Assembly (NCBI GenBank): GCA_015272325.1
Contig: JACYLU010000020.1
Span: 1 to 64,000, forward strand
Direction of reading: 5' to 3'
Source of the DNA: Synechococcales cyanobacterium C42_A2020_086
GTDB taxonomy: Bacteria > Cyanobacteriota > Cyanobacteriia > Elainellales > Elainellaceae
Length of the DNA: 64,000 bases
Position numbers and translations under genes: made by a program. Within the stretch, counting starts at the first letter, position 1, and each line of letters opens with the position of its first letter. The notes under the pieces were generated by a model, which was given only the letters and a program-made list of their open reading frames with translations, made no database searches and was not told the DNA's origin. Positions 8,456 to 15,178 of the stretch are shown in pieces.

Positions 8456-9115
8456 TCACTCCTCTGCACTTCCGCTCTGTGGCTCGCTCAAGTGCGCCGT
8501 CGTAATTTCGCCAAACCAAACGTCAGACGATCGCCACCGCACCGGCAAGATCGCGCCATTGGGCACGGCAAAGGCGTTAATAAAGGCATAGAACTGGCGA
8601 AATCGCTTGGCGTTGACCTCCAGCGAGCGCGTTAGGCAGGACCAGAGAAACGCCCGCATAAACCGACCGTGGCTGAATATCAGCACAAACTTGGCATCCA
8701 GCTTATTCAACTGGTGGTGCACGTCTTGAACGCGCTGCATCAGGTCTGCAAAGGACTCAGCGCCAACGCCATCCACATGCATCGGGTCGCACCGTTGCCA
8801 GTAGGCATCGCTGAGGGGACGCCGCTCATGGACGGTGGTGTTTTGGTAGCGGTTGGGACAGAGATAGGTGAATTCCTGCACGCGCCATTCTTCCTGAGTT
8901 GCTGCTGGGAAACGCGCGATCGTCGGTTGGGCAGTTTGCTTGGTGCGCCAGTAGGGAGATGTGACGATCAGATCAGGAGGAGCGGTCACGGCTTGGGCAA
9001 TCTGCTGAGCTTGGTGATGTCCTCGCTCGGTGAGTTGCGTGGTTTTGGGATGGGTTGTAGGCAATCCAGCATTGGCTTCGCTTTCCCCATGTCGAACAAA
9101 CCAAACGGTAGTCAT
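8456..9115 (-). CDS. histidine phosphatase (phosphoglycerate mutase-like) family protein
   Basis: Member of the His-phosphatase superfamily, which uses a phosphohistidine intermediate. The product begins MTTVWFVRHGESEAN: the RHG triad with catalytic H9, preceded by a beta strand. The second conserved His is in FSHGRFMRAF. At 219 residues it resembles small phosphatases of unknown substrate. The ATG at 9115 is chosen over an in-frame start 21 codons upstream because it puts the RHG motif directly after the first strand. It lies upstream of ccmK3 in the same direction; no functional link is evident. Confidence 0.85.
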   Translation of the reverse strand: MTTVWFVRHGESEANAGLPTTHPKTTQLTERGHHQAQQIAQAVTAPPDLIVTSPYWRTKQTAQPTIARFPAATQEEWRVQEFTYLCPNRYQNTTVHERRPLSDAYWQRCDPMHVDGVGAESFADLMQRVQDVHHQLNKLDAKFVLIFSHGRFMRAFLWSCLTRSLEVNAKRFRQFYAFINAFAVPNGAILPVRWRSSDVWFGEITTAHLSEPQSGSAEE

Positions 9116-9629
9116 GCTGTTTGCGCCTTGATAATGCTTCACGATCATAGAGCTACAGGAGTTCTGCGGTCCTCCCAAATTGGAACAGGTCCCTTCAGCG
9201 CTCCAACGGCTGAACTGTAGAATGTATAGCAGGACTGCTACGACCGACGCAAACCAGGTCTTTCCCCTACTAGAGTTTCAGCCTGACTGCAAACCCCCTG
9301 ACTGAAAACGATATGATGCATCAGCTCGGTGACCGAGTCAGTGGGCGCTTTCGCCCTTGGCATTGCAATCTCGACCTAGTCTTCAAACCGTTGCTTTGTT
9401 GGTCCCTCTAAGTCCAATAGGGGAGGCGAATGCACGAGTCTGAGCTAGGTGCGTCACAGCATCAAGCCCAACTTGGGGCAGTCAGATCGCCAAAACCTGG
9501 CAACCCGTTAGCAGCACAGTAATTGCAGTACTGCAATGAGAGACCCTGCAACCGGACTATCCCGAGCTATTGACGTTAAGATCAGCTTGGGTAGTCCAAC
9601 TGTACTGCCTTGAGCAGAGTGACTGAATC
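9116..9629. other. structured intergenic region upstream of ruvB; possible ncRNA or leader
   Basis: No coding ORF. TATGAT (about 9311-9316) could be a -10. Downstream are two tight hairpins, CTCGG-TGA-CCGAG and GGGCG-CTTT-CGCCC, then ACCTAG and CTAGGT far apart that could pair, and a perfect 16-bp palindrome at 9522-9537. I could not match it to 6S RNA, tmRNA, RNase P RNA or SRP RNA from memory. Confidence 0.35.
9522..9537. promoter_or_regulatory. perfect 16-bp palindrome, candidate operator for ruvB
   Basis: ATTGCAGT followed by its exact reverse complement ACTGCAAT, 92 bp before the ruvB start. The core AGTACT recalls LexA-type sites proposed for cyanobacteria, but the match is partial. 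Confidence 0.35.
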
Positions 9630-10769
9630 ATGGCCATCATCTCGTCCAAGTCTCAACCGCCCGACCGCGAATCTTCGAGAGCAAAGCTTCCTGCTGAACC
9701 AGCGACGCAATCCGCGCAGCTCAGTCTAGCTACTGGTTCGCTACCGATCGACGAGGCGCTGCTGAAACCCGACGCCACCCTCGACGAAACTGGCAAGCAG
9801 GAAGAAAAAATTCGACCGCAGCGGTTGCGGGAATATGTCGGGCAGAAATCCCTCAAGGAAGTGCTGGATATCGCGATTCGGGCAGCGCAGTCGCGGCAGG
9901 AAGTGCTCGACCATCTACTACTTTACGGTCCGCCCGGCTTGGGGAAGACCACAATGGCGCTGATTCTGGCGGCGGAGATGGGCGTCAACTGCAAAATTAC
10001 CACCGCTCCCGCTCTCGAACGCCCGCGTGATATTGCCGGATTGCTCGTCAGCTTGCAGCACGGCGACATTCTGTTTATCGACGAGATTCACCGTCTGCCC
10101 CGCGTCACGGAAGAAATTCTCTACCCGGCAATGGAAGACTTCCGGCTGGACATCACGATCGGCAAAGGGCAAAATGCCAAAACCCGGAGTCTGCCGCTGC
10201 AGCGCTTTACACTGGTTGGTGCTACCACTCGGGTCGGTGCCCTGACCTCTCCCTTACGCGATCGCTTCGGCTTGGTACAGCGGCTGCGTTTCTATGAACT
10301 CGACGAGCTGTCGCAAATTGTGCTGCGCACGGCCGCCATCCTCTCAACGCCGATCACCGAGACTGGAGCTGCCGAGATTGCCCGCCGCGCCCGAGGCACC
10401 CCCCGCATCGCCAACCGCCTGCTGCGCCGCGTCCGGGATTATGTGGAAGTCAAGGCAACCGGCACCGAAATCACGGAAACCCTAGCCGCCGAAGCCCTAG
10501 AACTGTTTAACGTAGACCCCTGCGGCCTTGACTGGACCGACCGCCGCCTGCTGACGATCATGATTGAAAATTTTGCGGGTCGTCCGGTCGGTTTGGATAC
10601 CCTTGCGGCAGCGACTGGCGAAGATGCCCAAACCATCGAAGAGGTCTACGAGCCTTACCTGCTGCAAATTGGCTACTTGCAGCGGACGCCGCGCGGTCGT
10701 GTCGCCACTCCGGCTGCCTGGAAGCATCTGGGCTATCAGCCGCCGGAAAGTCAGCTGGCGCTGCTCTAA
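9630..10769 (+). CDS. ruvB: Holliday junction branch migration ATPase RuvB
   Basis: AAA+ motor that forms hexameric rings on RuvA-bound junctions and pumps DNA. Walker A GPPGLGKT is at about 100-107, Walker [10 protein letters not shown] at 146-154, sensor and arginine-finger region [17 protein letters not shown] follow, and the C-terminal winged helix ends with [15 protein letters not shown]. The 379 residues include an N-terminal extension of about 50 residues rich in Pro/Ser/Ala before the conserved core ([11 protein letters not shown]), common in cyanobacterial RuvB. A long, structured intergenic region precedes it. Confidence 0.97.
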   Translation: MAIISSKSQPPDRESSRAKLPAEPATQSAQLSLATGSLPIDEALLKPDATLDETGKQEEKIRPQRLREYVGQKSLKEVLDIAIRAAQSRQEVLDHLLLYGPPGLGKTTMALILAAEMGVNCKITTAPALERPRDIAGLLVSLQHGDILFIDEIHRLPRVTEEILYPAMEDFRLDITIGKGQNAKTRSLPLQRFTLVGATTRVGALTSPLRDRFGLVQRLRFYELDELSQIVLRTAAILSTPITETGAAEIARRARGTPRIANRLLRRVRDYVEVKATGTEITETLAAEALELFNVDPCGLDWTDRRLLTIMIENFAGRPVGLDTLAAATGEDAQTIEEVYEPYLLQIGYLQRTPRGRVATPAAWKHLGYQPPESQLALL

Positions 10770-10840
10770 GGCTCTTCCACCAGCTCAAGAGACCACTGGG
10801 GACGATTGCCCTCCTATCCATTGCCTGTCATGATCAGGAT

Positions 10841-11653
10841 ATGGTGAAATTACTGGTTAGTTTGCTCTTTACAGTCCTGCTGACACTATCTGGCTGGGTT
10901 GGGACGATTCCGGCTGGCTTCGCGGCAACAGAGCCTACTCCAGCATCTGTGGAATCGATTGAAGACCTGAGAACCAAAGCCTTTGAAGCCACAAATCGCG
11001 GCGATTTTGCCCGTGCCGAAACCTACTGGACGCAGTTGCTGGAGCAACTGCCCAACGAGCCGGCCATTTGGAGCAATCGCGGCAATGCGGAGGTCAGCCA
11101 AAACAAGCTGGAAGCAGCCATCGCCGACTATAACCGCGCCATTGAGCTGGCTCCCGACGCACCGGACCCTTATCTGAATCGTGGCACGGCTCTGGAAGGA
11201 CTGGGTCAGTGGGATGCCGCTATTGCCGATTACAATCGCGTCCTAGAACTCGACCCCCAGGATCCGGCAGCCTACAACAACCGGGGCAATGCCGAAGCGG
11301 GACTGGGTCAGTGGGATGCCGCTGCCGCAGACTATCAAAAGGCGGCCGAGCTGGCTCCTGATTTTGCCTTTGCCCGCGCTAATTACACTCTGGCGCTGTA
11401 CCAGCTGGGGCAGGTCGATGAGGCAATCCGCACGATGAAAAACCTGCTGCGCAAATACCCGCAGTTTGCCGATATGCGGGCAGCCCTGACAGCAGCGCTT
11501 TGGGTGAAAGGGGAACGCGGAGAAGCCGAGAGTAATTGGGTGGCAGCTGTCGGCCTAGACCGCCGCTACAAGGATTTAGACTGGGTCGCCCACACTCGCC
11601 GCTGGCCGCCGGCCATGGTGGAAGCGCTGGAGAAGTTTCTCACATTGCAATGA
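10841..11653 (+). CDS. exported tetratricopeptide repeat protein
   Basis: The first ~30 residues form a signal peptide (LLVSLLFTVLLTLSGW, cleavage probably after AGFAA). The rest is TPR: at least four 34-residue units are visible from about residue 45, with WSNRGNAEVSQNKLEAAIADY, PYLNRGTALEGLGQWDAAIADY and YNNRGNAEAGLGQWDAAAADY showing the W/L/G/Y/A/P pattern. TPRs mediate protein binding; similar small lumenal or periplasmic TPR proteins in cyanobacteria assist complex assembly, but nothing here specifies the partner. The gene starts 71 bp after ruvB and may share its transcript. Confidence 0.85.
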   Translation: MVKLLVSLLFTVLLTLSGWVGTIPAGFAATEPTPASVESIEDLRTKAFEATNRGDFARAETYWTQLLEQLPNEPAIWSNRGNAEVSQNKLEAAIADYNRAIELAPDAPDPYLNRGTALEGLGQWDAAIADYNRVLELDPQDPAAYNNRGNAEAGLGQWDAAAADYQKAAELAPDFAFARANYTLALYQLGQVDEAIRTMKNLLRKYPQFADMRAALTAALWVKGERGEAESNWVAAVGLDRRYKDLDWVAHTRRWPPAMVEALEKFLTLQ

Positions 11654-11718
11654 GATCAAAATGAGATCAAGCAGAGATCATTGTCCAAGTTTGTGCAGCA
11701 TCGTCGCCGTGAAACCTG

Positions 11719-11954
11719 ATGTCCAACCTGTACGAGACCGACTTTCACACCTGGACTCAGCAGCAAGCTGACTTCCTTCGCAGCCAGAAGTGGAGCCAGC
11801 TCGATCTGCCTAACTTGATTGACGAAATCGAAGCCTTGGGGAAGCAACAGCAAGCTGACCTTCCCGTCAAGCTGCCCCTATAGTGTGACGGCATAGTGTG
11901 ACGGCGATTCTTGATAACCACTTCTATCCCGGTGAACCCAGCGATCTAGAGTAA
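11719..11954 (+). pseudogene. remnant of a DUF29 family gene
   Basis: The first 54 codons (11719-11883) read MSNLYETDFHTWTQQQADFL... DLPNLIDEIEALGKQQQ, the N-terminus of DUF29 proteins, which are normally about 140-150 residues. It then stops at TAG 11881. The expected middle is missing, and the family C-terminus (ILDNHFYPGEPSDLE, stop TAA 11952) is found at 11907-11954 in a different frame. At the junction a 12-bp sequence, TAGTGTGACGGC, occurs twice (11881-11892, 11894-11905). So an internal deletion plus a short duplication has destroyed the gene. Confidence 0.85.
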
Positions 11955-11956
11955 CT

Positions 11957-12760
11957 ATGAAACATCCCCTGCGCCGCATTGTCCGCATTGCCGGTACGCT
12001 GATTTCGGTATACTACGCCTACATGCTGGAGTATCGAGCCGAGCTGTTATTGTGGGTGCTGTCGGGGAGTTTGCCGCTAATTCTGATGGGCGTCTGGGTT
12101 GAGGCGGCTCGCGGCGGCGAGTTTGGCTTGTCGCCGGTAGATTTTATTCGCTATTTTTTGGCGGTGTTTCTGGTGCGGCAGTTCACCGTGGTTTGGGTGA
12201 TCTGGGAGTTTGAGCGGGAAGTCGTAGAAGGCAAGCTGTCTTTCCGATTATTGCAGCCCCTTGATCCTGGTTGGCACCACTTAGCATCTCATTTTGCCGA
12301 GCGCTTTGCCCGCCTGCCCTTCGCGATTGTGCTGGTAGTGCTGTTCTTCTGGCTGTATCCGCAGGCAATCTGGGTTCCCCGCGTCATGGATTTGCTGTGG
12401 TGTTTGGTGACGGTGCTGCTGGCCTTCGCACTGCGGTTTGTCAGCCAGTATGCCTTTTCGATGTTGGCCTTCTGGATCGAGCGAGCCTACGCCATCGAGC
12501 AGTTCTGGTTTTTGTTCTACCTGTTTCTTTCTGGGCTGGTGGCTCCACTGGAGGTGTTTCCACCCTTGGTGCGGCAGATGGTGCTGTTCACGCCCTTTCC
12601 CTACATGATCAATTTTCCCGCCAGCATTCTGATTGGGCAGCCCACAGTGCCAATCGCCCAAGGTATTGCCATCACCCTTGGCTGGATTCTCGCCTTTTGG
12701 GGGCTGAACCGCTGGCTGTGGAGCAAGGGATTAAAACACTATTCCGGCATGGGGGCCTAG
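11957..12760 (+). CDS. ABC-2 type transporter permease
   Basis: Inner-membrane permease of 267 residues with about six hydrophobic segments: near 30-50, 60-80, 115-135, 140-165, 185-205 and 235-255. The pattern (ISVYYAYMLEYRAEL at the start, EVVEGKLSFRLLQPLDP in the first cytoplasmic loop) fits the DUF990-like ABC-2 permeases, which normally occur as two permeases with an ATPase. Here no partner gene is adjacent, so ATPase and substrate are unknown. ATG 11957 lies 2 nt after the DUF29 remnant's last stop. Confidence 0.8.
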   Translation: MKHPLRRIVRIAGTLISVYYAYMLEYRAELLLWVLSGSLPLILMGVWVEAARGGEFGLSPVDFIRYFLAVFLVRQFTVVWVIWEFEREVVEGKLSFRLLQPLDPGWHHLASHFAERFARLPFAIVLVVLFFWLYPQAIWVPRVMDLLWCLVTVLLAFALRFVSQYAFSMLAFWIERAYAIEQFWFLFYLFLSGLVAPLEVFPPLVRQMVLFTPFPYMINFPASILIGQPTVPIAQGIAITLGWILAFWGLNRWLWSKGLKHYSGMGA

Positions 12761-12778
12761 ATCCCCACGCTCGGCAGT

Positions 12779-13252
12779 TTAGAGCTGCAGCAGGTCAAAA
12801 AAGGCATCGTCTAGCTCGTAGCCCAGCTTTTGGGTAAAGAATTTCAGGCGAGTGCGGCTAGAAATACCCTGCTGCGGCAACCACTGCGCTAGCGTAAACA
12901 CCTTGTGCATCACGAAGATCTCTAGCGCTTCTGGGTTGTATTGAATGCCTTCAACTGGGCTGAACTGATGGGGCACCAGCATCGCCGTATAGCGGGCCAA
13001 TTCGCTGGCATCGAGCAGAAACGGCAACCACGGATAGGCCGCATCGAGCCGCACAAACCACAGCCGCACTTCCGGAATCTCCGACAGCTCACGCGGGTCA
13101 TCGGGTTCGCGAACAATCTGGATCTGGAAGCTGAGGTTCTGCTCGTGGCTGGCGATTGCGCCTTCCTGCAGCCAGGTCTCAATGACTTGGCGGGCTGGTG
13201 ACAGATCTAACGAGTGAATGGCTTGGGCATCCAGCGGAATCAGGGTAGTCAT
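12779..13252 (-). CDS. CRR6-like NdhI maturation factor (DUF1817)
   Basis: The 157-residue soluble protein resembles the Chlororespiratory reduction 6 family: SPARQVIETWLQEGAI, the acidic EPDDPRELSEIPEVRLWFVRLDAAYPWLPF block and HKVFTLAQWLPQQGISSR. In plants and cyanobacteria this family helps mature NdhI, a subunit of the NDH-1 complex used for cyclic electron flow and CO2 uptake. The gene is isolated, convergent with the ABC-2 permease, and 6.6 kb from ndhCKJ. The assignment is by recalled family motifs. Confidence 0.8.
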   Translation of the reverse strand: MTTLIPLDAQAIHSLDLSPARQVIETWLQEGAIASHEQNLSFQIQIVREPDDPRELSEIPEVRLWFVRLDAAYPWLPFLLDASELARYTAMLVPHQFSPVEGIQYNPEALEIFVMHKVFTLAQWLPQQGISSRTRLKFFTQKLGYELDDAFFDLLQL

Positions 13253-13684
13253 AGCTGGCGTTCCTGCGTACTTTCTTTAGTCACTGCTTATTCTCTGCTT
13301 ATTCTCTGACCGATCGGACCCTTTTGCGTATTGGCTAGCATCTAGGACGTGCCTGCCACCCTGCACCGAGGCTTCTAGGCTGCGGCGTCCACCGTGAGAG
13401 AAAGCTGTGGGAGGAAGCCATGAGAGAAAGCAATGATTCAAACCGCTCAGGGAATTCTAGGGTTGATTTCCAGCTGTAAATGCCTGTTGTTGTCGGGCAA
13501 GAACCTGAACCCCTACCTAACTTGCTGCCAGCAACGCCATTGAAATTCGCTATGAAAGTCGATAAAAGTCGATTACAGTCAATCTCATCCCACTGCATTA
13601 CTAAATCTTAGATGAGTCCGAAAGGAGGCGGTCTGAAGCACCGTTCTCTCTATCGAACTTTTCCACCCGCCGTGAGCCACGCTT
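13253..13684. other. intergenic, nothing coding recognised
   Basis: Contains GAGAGAAAGC repeated 18 bp apart near 13394-13430, a strong Shine-Dalgarno-like AAAGGAGG at 13621-13628 with no start codon at the right distance, and no recognisable gene. It must hold the promoter of the 13685 gene. Confidence 0.4.
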
Positions 13685-13990
13685 ATGATCAATCCGCGTC
13701 AGTCAGACTCCAACGAAGGTGTGGGCAGCAATCCTGCTCCGCCGGCTTCTATCACTCTCCATTTATCGCCCGATCTGGCAGCAGCGCTGCATCGCTACAG
13801 TCAGCAATCGGGGCAGTCGCCAGCGGCAGCTATTACGGGGTTGCTCCGCTCTGCGTTGCAGTTAACTCCATCAACGTCTGTTCCTCCGGCGTTGATAGAG
13901 GAAGTACAGCGGCTTCAGGATCGCCTCAGTCAACTGGAAGAACTGATTCCTAAAGTCGAGGCGCTCGAGGGAAAGTGGCTCGCCTTCTGA
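13685..13990 (+). CDS. RHH-like/coiled-coil protein, zero-frame product of a two-ORF gene
   Basis: Unrecognised protein of 101 residues. After a polar N-terminus, residues about 22-57 (ITLHLSPDLAAALHRY... AAITGLLRSAL) look like a ribbon-helix-helix: one strand and two helices. Residues about 69-97 (LIEEVQRLQDRLSQLEELIPK) form a short coiled coil. The stop TGA at 13988 falls inside a stem-loop. At 13969-13975 the in-frame G GGA AAG heptamer lets a -1 shift continue into the zinc-ribbon ORF at 13975, giving a 236-residue fusion. An in-frame stop at 13673-13675 rules out starts further upstream than 13676; ATG 13685 is the first candidate. Confidence 0.65.
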   Translation: MINPRQSDSNEGVGSNPAPPASITLHLSPDLAAALHRYSQQSGQSPAAAITGLLRSALQLTPSTSVPPALIEEVQRLQDRLSQLEELIPKVEALEGKWLAF

Positions 13991-14018
13991 GAAGCCAAGC
14001 CTCCCCCTCTCAGAAGGC
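13969..14018 (+). promoter_or_regulatory. candidate programmed -1 ribosomal frameshift signal
   Basis: GGGAAAG (13969-13975) lies in X XXY YYZ register of the upstream ORF: codons GGA 13970 and AAG 13973. Six nt later a perfect 11-bp stem begins: 13982-13992 (GCCTTCTGAGA) pairs with 14008-14018 (TCTCAGAAGGC) around a 15-nt loop. Slip, spacer and stem match the known architecture of bacterial -1 signals. The -1 frame opens straight into the zinc-ribbon ORF. Confidence 0.6.
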
Positions 14019-14394
14019 AGACTCTCCTTCATCTCCGGCTGCCCCCCGTTCTAACCCTGCCTCCGAGCCAACCCGACCCCCTGCCGAGGTGAATCCTGGA
14101 TCGTCGGTGGCAACTCTCTGGATGCAGGTCAACCAAGATGATCATCCCCCTGCCTCTATTCCCTCGACGTTGCAGCCGTTGGCGCAATGTCCGCAGTGTG
14201 GGCAGTCGCTGGCACCGCCACTGCAGTCGAGCGGTCGCCAAGTTTGCAGGCAATGTGGCTGGTCCAATCGCCCTCGTAGTAGTTCCGCTGCCGCCGAATC
14301 TCAGAGTACGCTAGAGCTGAAACGGCTGTTGCAGCAAGCAGCTTCAGAGTCTCTAGAAAATATGAAACCTCGCAAGCAGAAACGCAAGGAGTAG
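13975..14394 (+). CDS. zinc-ribbon domain protein, -1 frame part of the two-ORF gene
   Basis: The 139-codon frame has a Pro/Ser-rich linker (about 1-65), a zinc ribbon with CPQCGQ and CRQCGW (two CxxC pairs about 20 residues apart), and a basic C-terminal tail (KPRKQKRKE). It overlaps the upstream ORF by 16 nt. Its only early start is GTG 13975, which is also the first -1 codon after the slippery site, so expression by frameshifting as the C-terminal half of a 236-residue protein is likely. Reinitiation at GTG with the close GAGGG is the alternative. Function unknown; RHH plus zinc ribbon suggests nucleic-acid binding. Confidence 0.65.
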   Translation: MARLLRSQASPSQKADSPSSPAAPRSNPASEPTRPPAEVNPGSSVATLWMQVNQDDHPPASIPSTLQPLAQCPQCGQSLAPPLQSSGRQVCRQCGWSNRPRSSSAAAESQSTLELKRLLQQAASESLENMKPRKQKRKE

Positions 14395-14482
14395 TTCAAG
14401 ACCCCAATCAGGCTGAACGTTTCGGAATTGATAACTAATAATTTTGTCAGAAATCAAGAAATAAGGGCAGCAGTGAATTACC

Positions 14483-14500
14483 ATAAGCACTTATGCTTAT
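14483..14500. promoter_or_regulatory. 18-bp inverted repeat upstream of the PsiE-like gene
   Basis: ATAAGCA, CTTA, TGCTTAT: perfect 7-bp arms, about 95 bp before the start at 14595. A second small palindrome, ATCGAT-TGA-ATCGAT, follows at 14509-14523. Either could be an operator. Confidence 0.4.
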
Positions 14501-14594
14501 TAAAGGAGATCGATTGAATCGATAAGGTTAGACAGAGCGCCAGGCTTTGAAGCAGCGCCTGCCAGATGCGTGCCACCCTTACCGCAGTCCTTCA

Positions 14595-15089
14595 ATGTCA
14601 TTCCTGAGAAAGCTAGCCCGCTCGCTGACTTCTGCTGCCAGTGATGAACTGTTCTTGCAGATGATTAAGAAGGTGGAGACGATTGTTTCCAAACTTCTCT
14701 CGATCGTCATGATCGGGGTGTTGCTGGTGTCGGTGCTTGAGCTTTGCTTTTACCTAGTGCGGGAAATTATGTTTAACAACCGGTTTGTTAACCCGGAGCA
14801 GTTTTTTACGGTTTCCCTGATTCAGGTGTTTGGCTTGTTTTTGAATATCCTGGTGGCGCTGGAAATCTTGGAAAACATTACGGCCTACCTGCGCAAGCAT
14901 GTGGTGCAGGTGGAGCTAGTGATTGTCACCTCTTTGACGGCCGTAGCGCGTAAAATCATCATTTTTGATTTCACCAAGTCTACGGGGCTAGACCTAGTGG
15001 GTTTAGGGACAGCGGTGGTCGCGCTAGCTGCCAGCTACTGGATTATTCGCCGCTCCAACGCTACCCACGGCAAGCGTCCCGAAGAATAG
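14595..15089 (+). CDS. PsiE family (phosphate-starvation-inducible type) membrane protein
   Basis: About 164 residues with four predicted membrane helices (near 35-57, 75-97, 105-125 and 135-157) and a short basic C-terminus. The topology and segments SIVMIGVLLVSVLELCFYL, FLNILVALEILENITAYL and VARKIIIFDF match the PsiE/phosphate-starvation family, whose biochemical role is unknown. ATG 14595 is chosen; the longer reading needs a TTG start at 14547. It is followed 89 bp later by speA in the same direction. Confidence 0.8.
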   Translation: MSFLRKLARSLTSAASDELFLQMIKKVETIVSKLLSIVMIGVLLVSVLELCFYLVREIMFNNRFVNPEQFFTVSLIQVFGLFLNILVALEILENITAYLRKHVVQVELVIVTSLTAVARKIIIFDFTKSTGLDLVGLGTAVVALAASYWIIRRSNATHGKRPEE

Positions 15090-15178
15090 TCGATGCATCG
15101 AGGCATACCCACAGGAGCTAGAAGAATGCGATAGACTGGCCATTCAGATCTTTTCGATTGCGAGGTCAACAGTAAAGG

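Noticed and set aside
8669-9220. 183-codon plus-strand ORF
   Set aside because: Antisense to the histidine phosphatase, whose RHG motif is clear.
9116-9629. 6S RNA, tmRNA, SRP RNA or RNase P RNA in the ruvB upstream region
   Set aside because: Hallmark sequences of these RNAs were not found; left as an unassigned structured region.
13335-13598. 87-codon minus-strand ORF upstream of the RHH gene
   Set aside because: No recognisable family, random-looking composition, no ribosome site.
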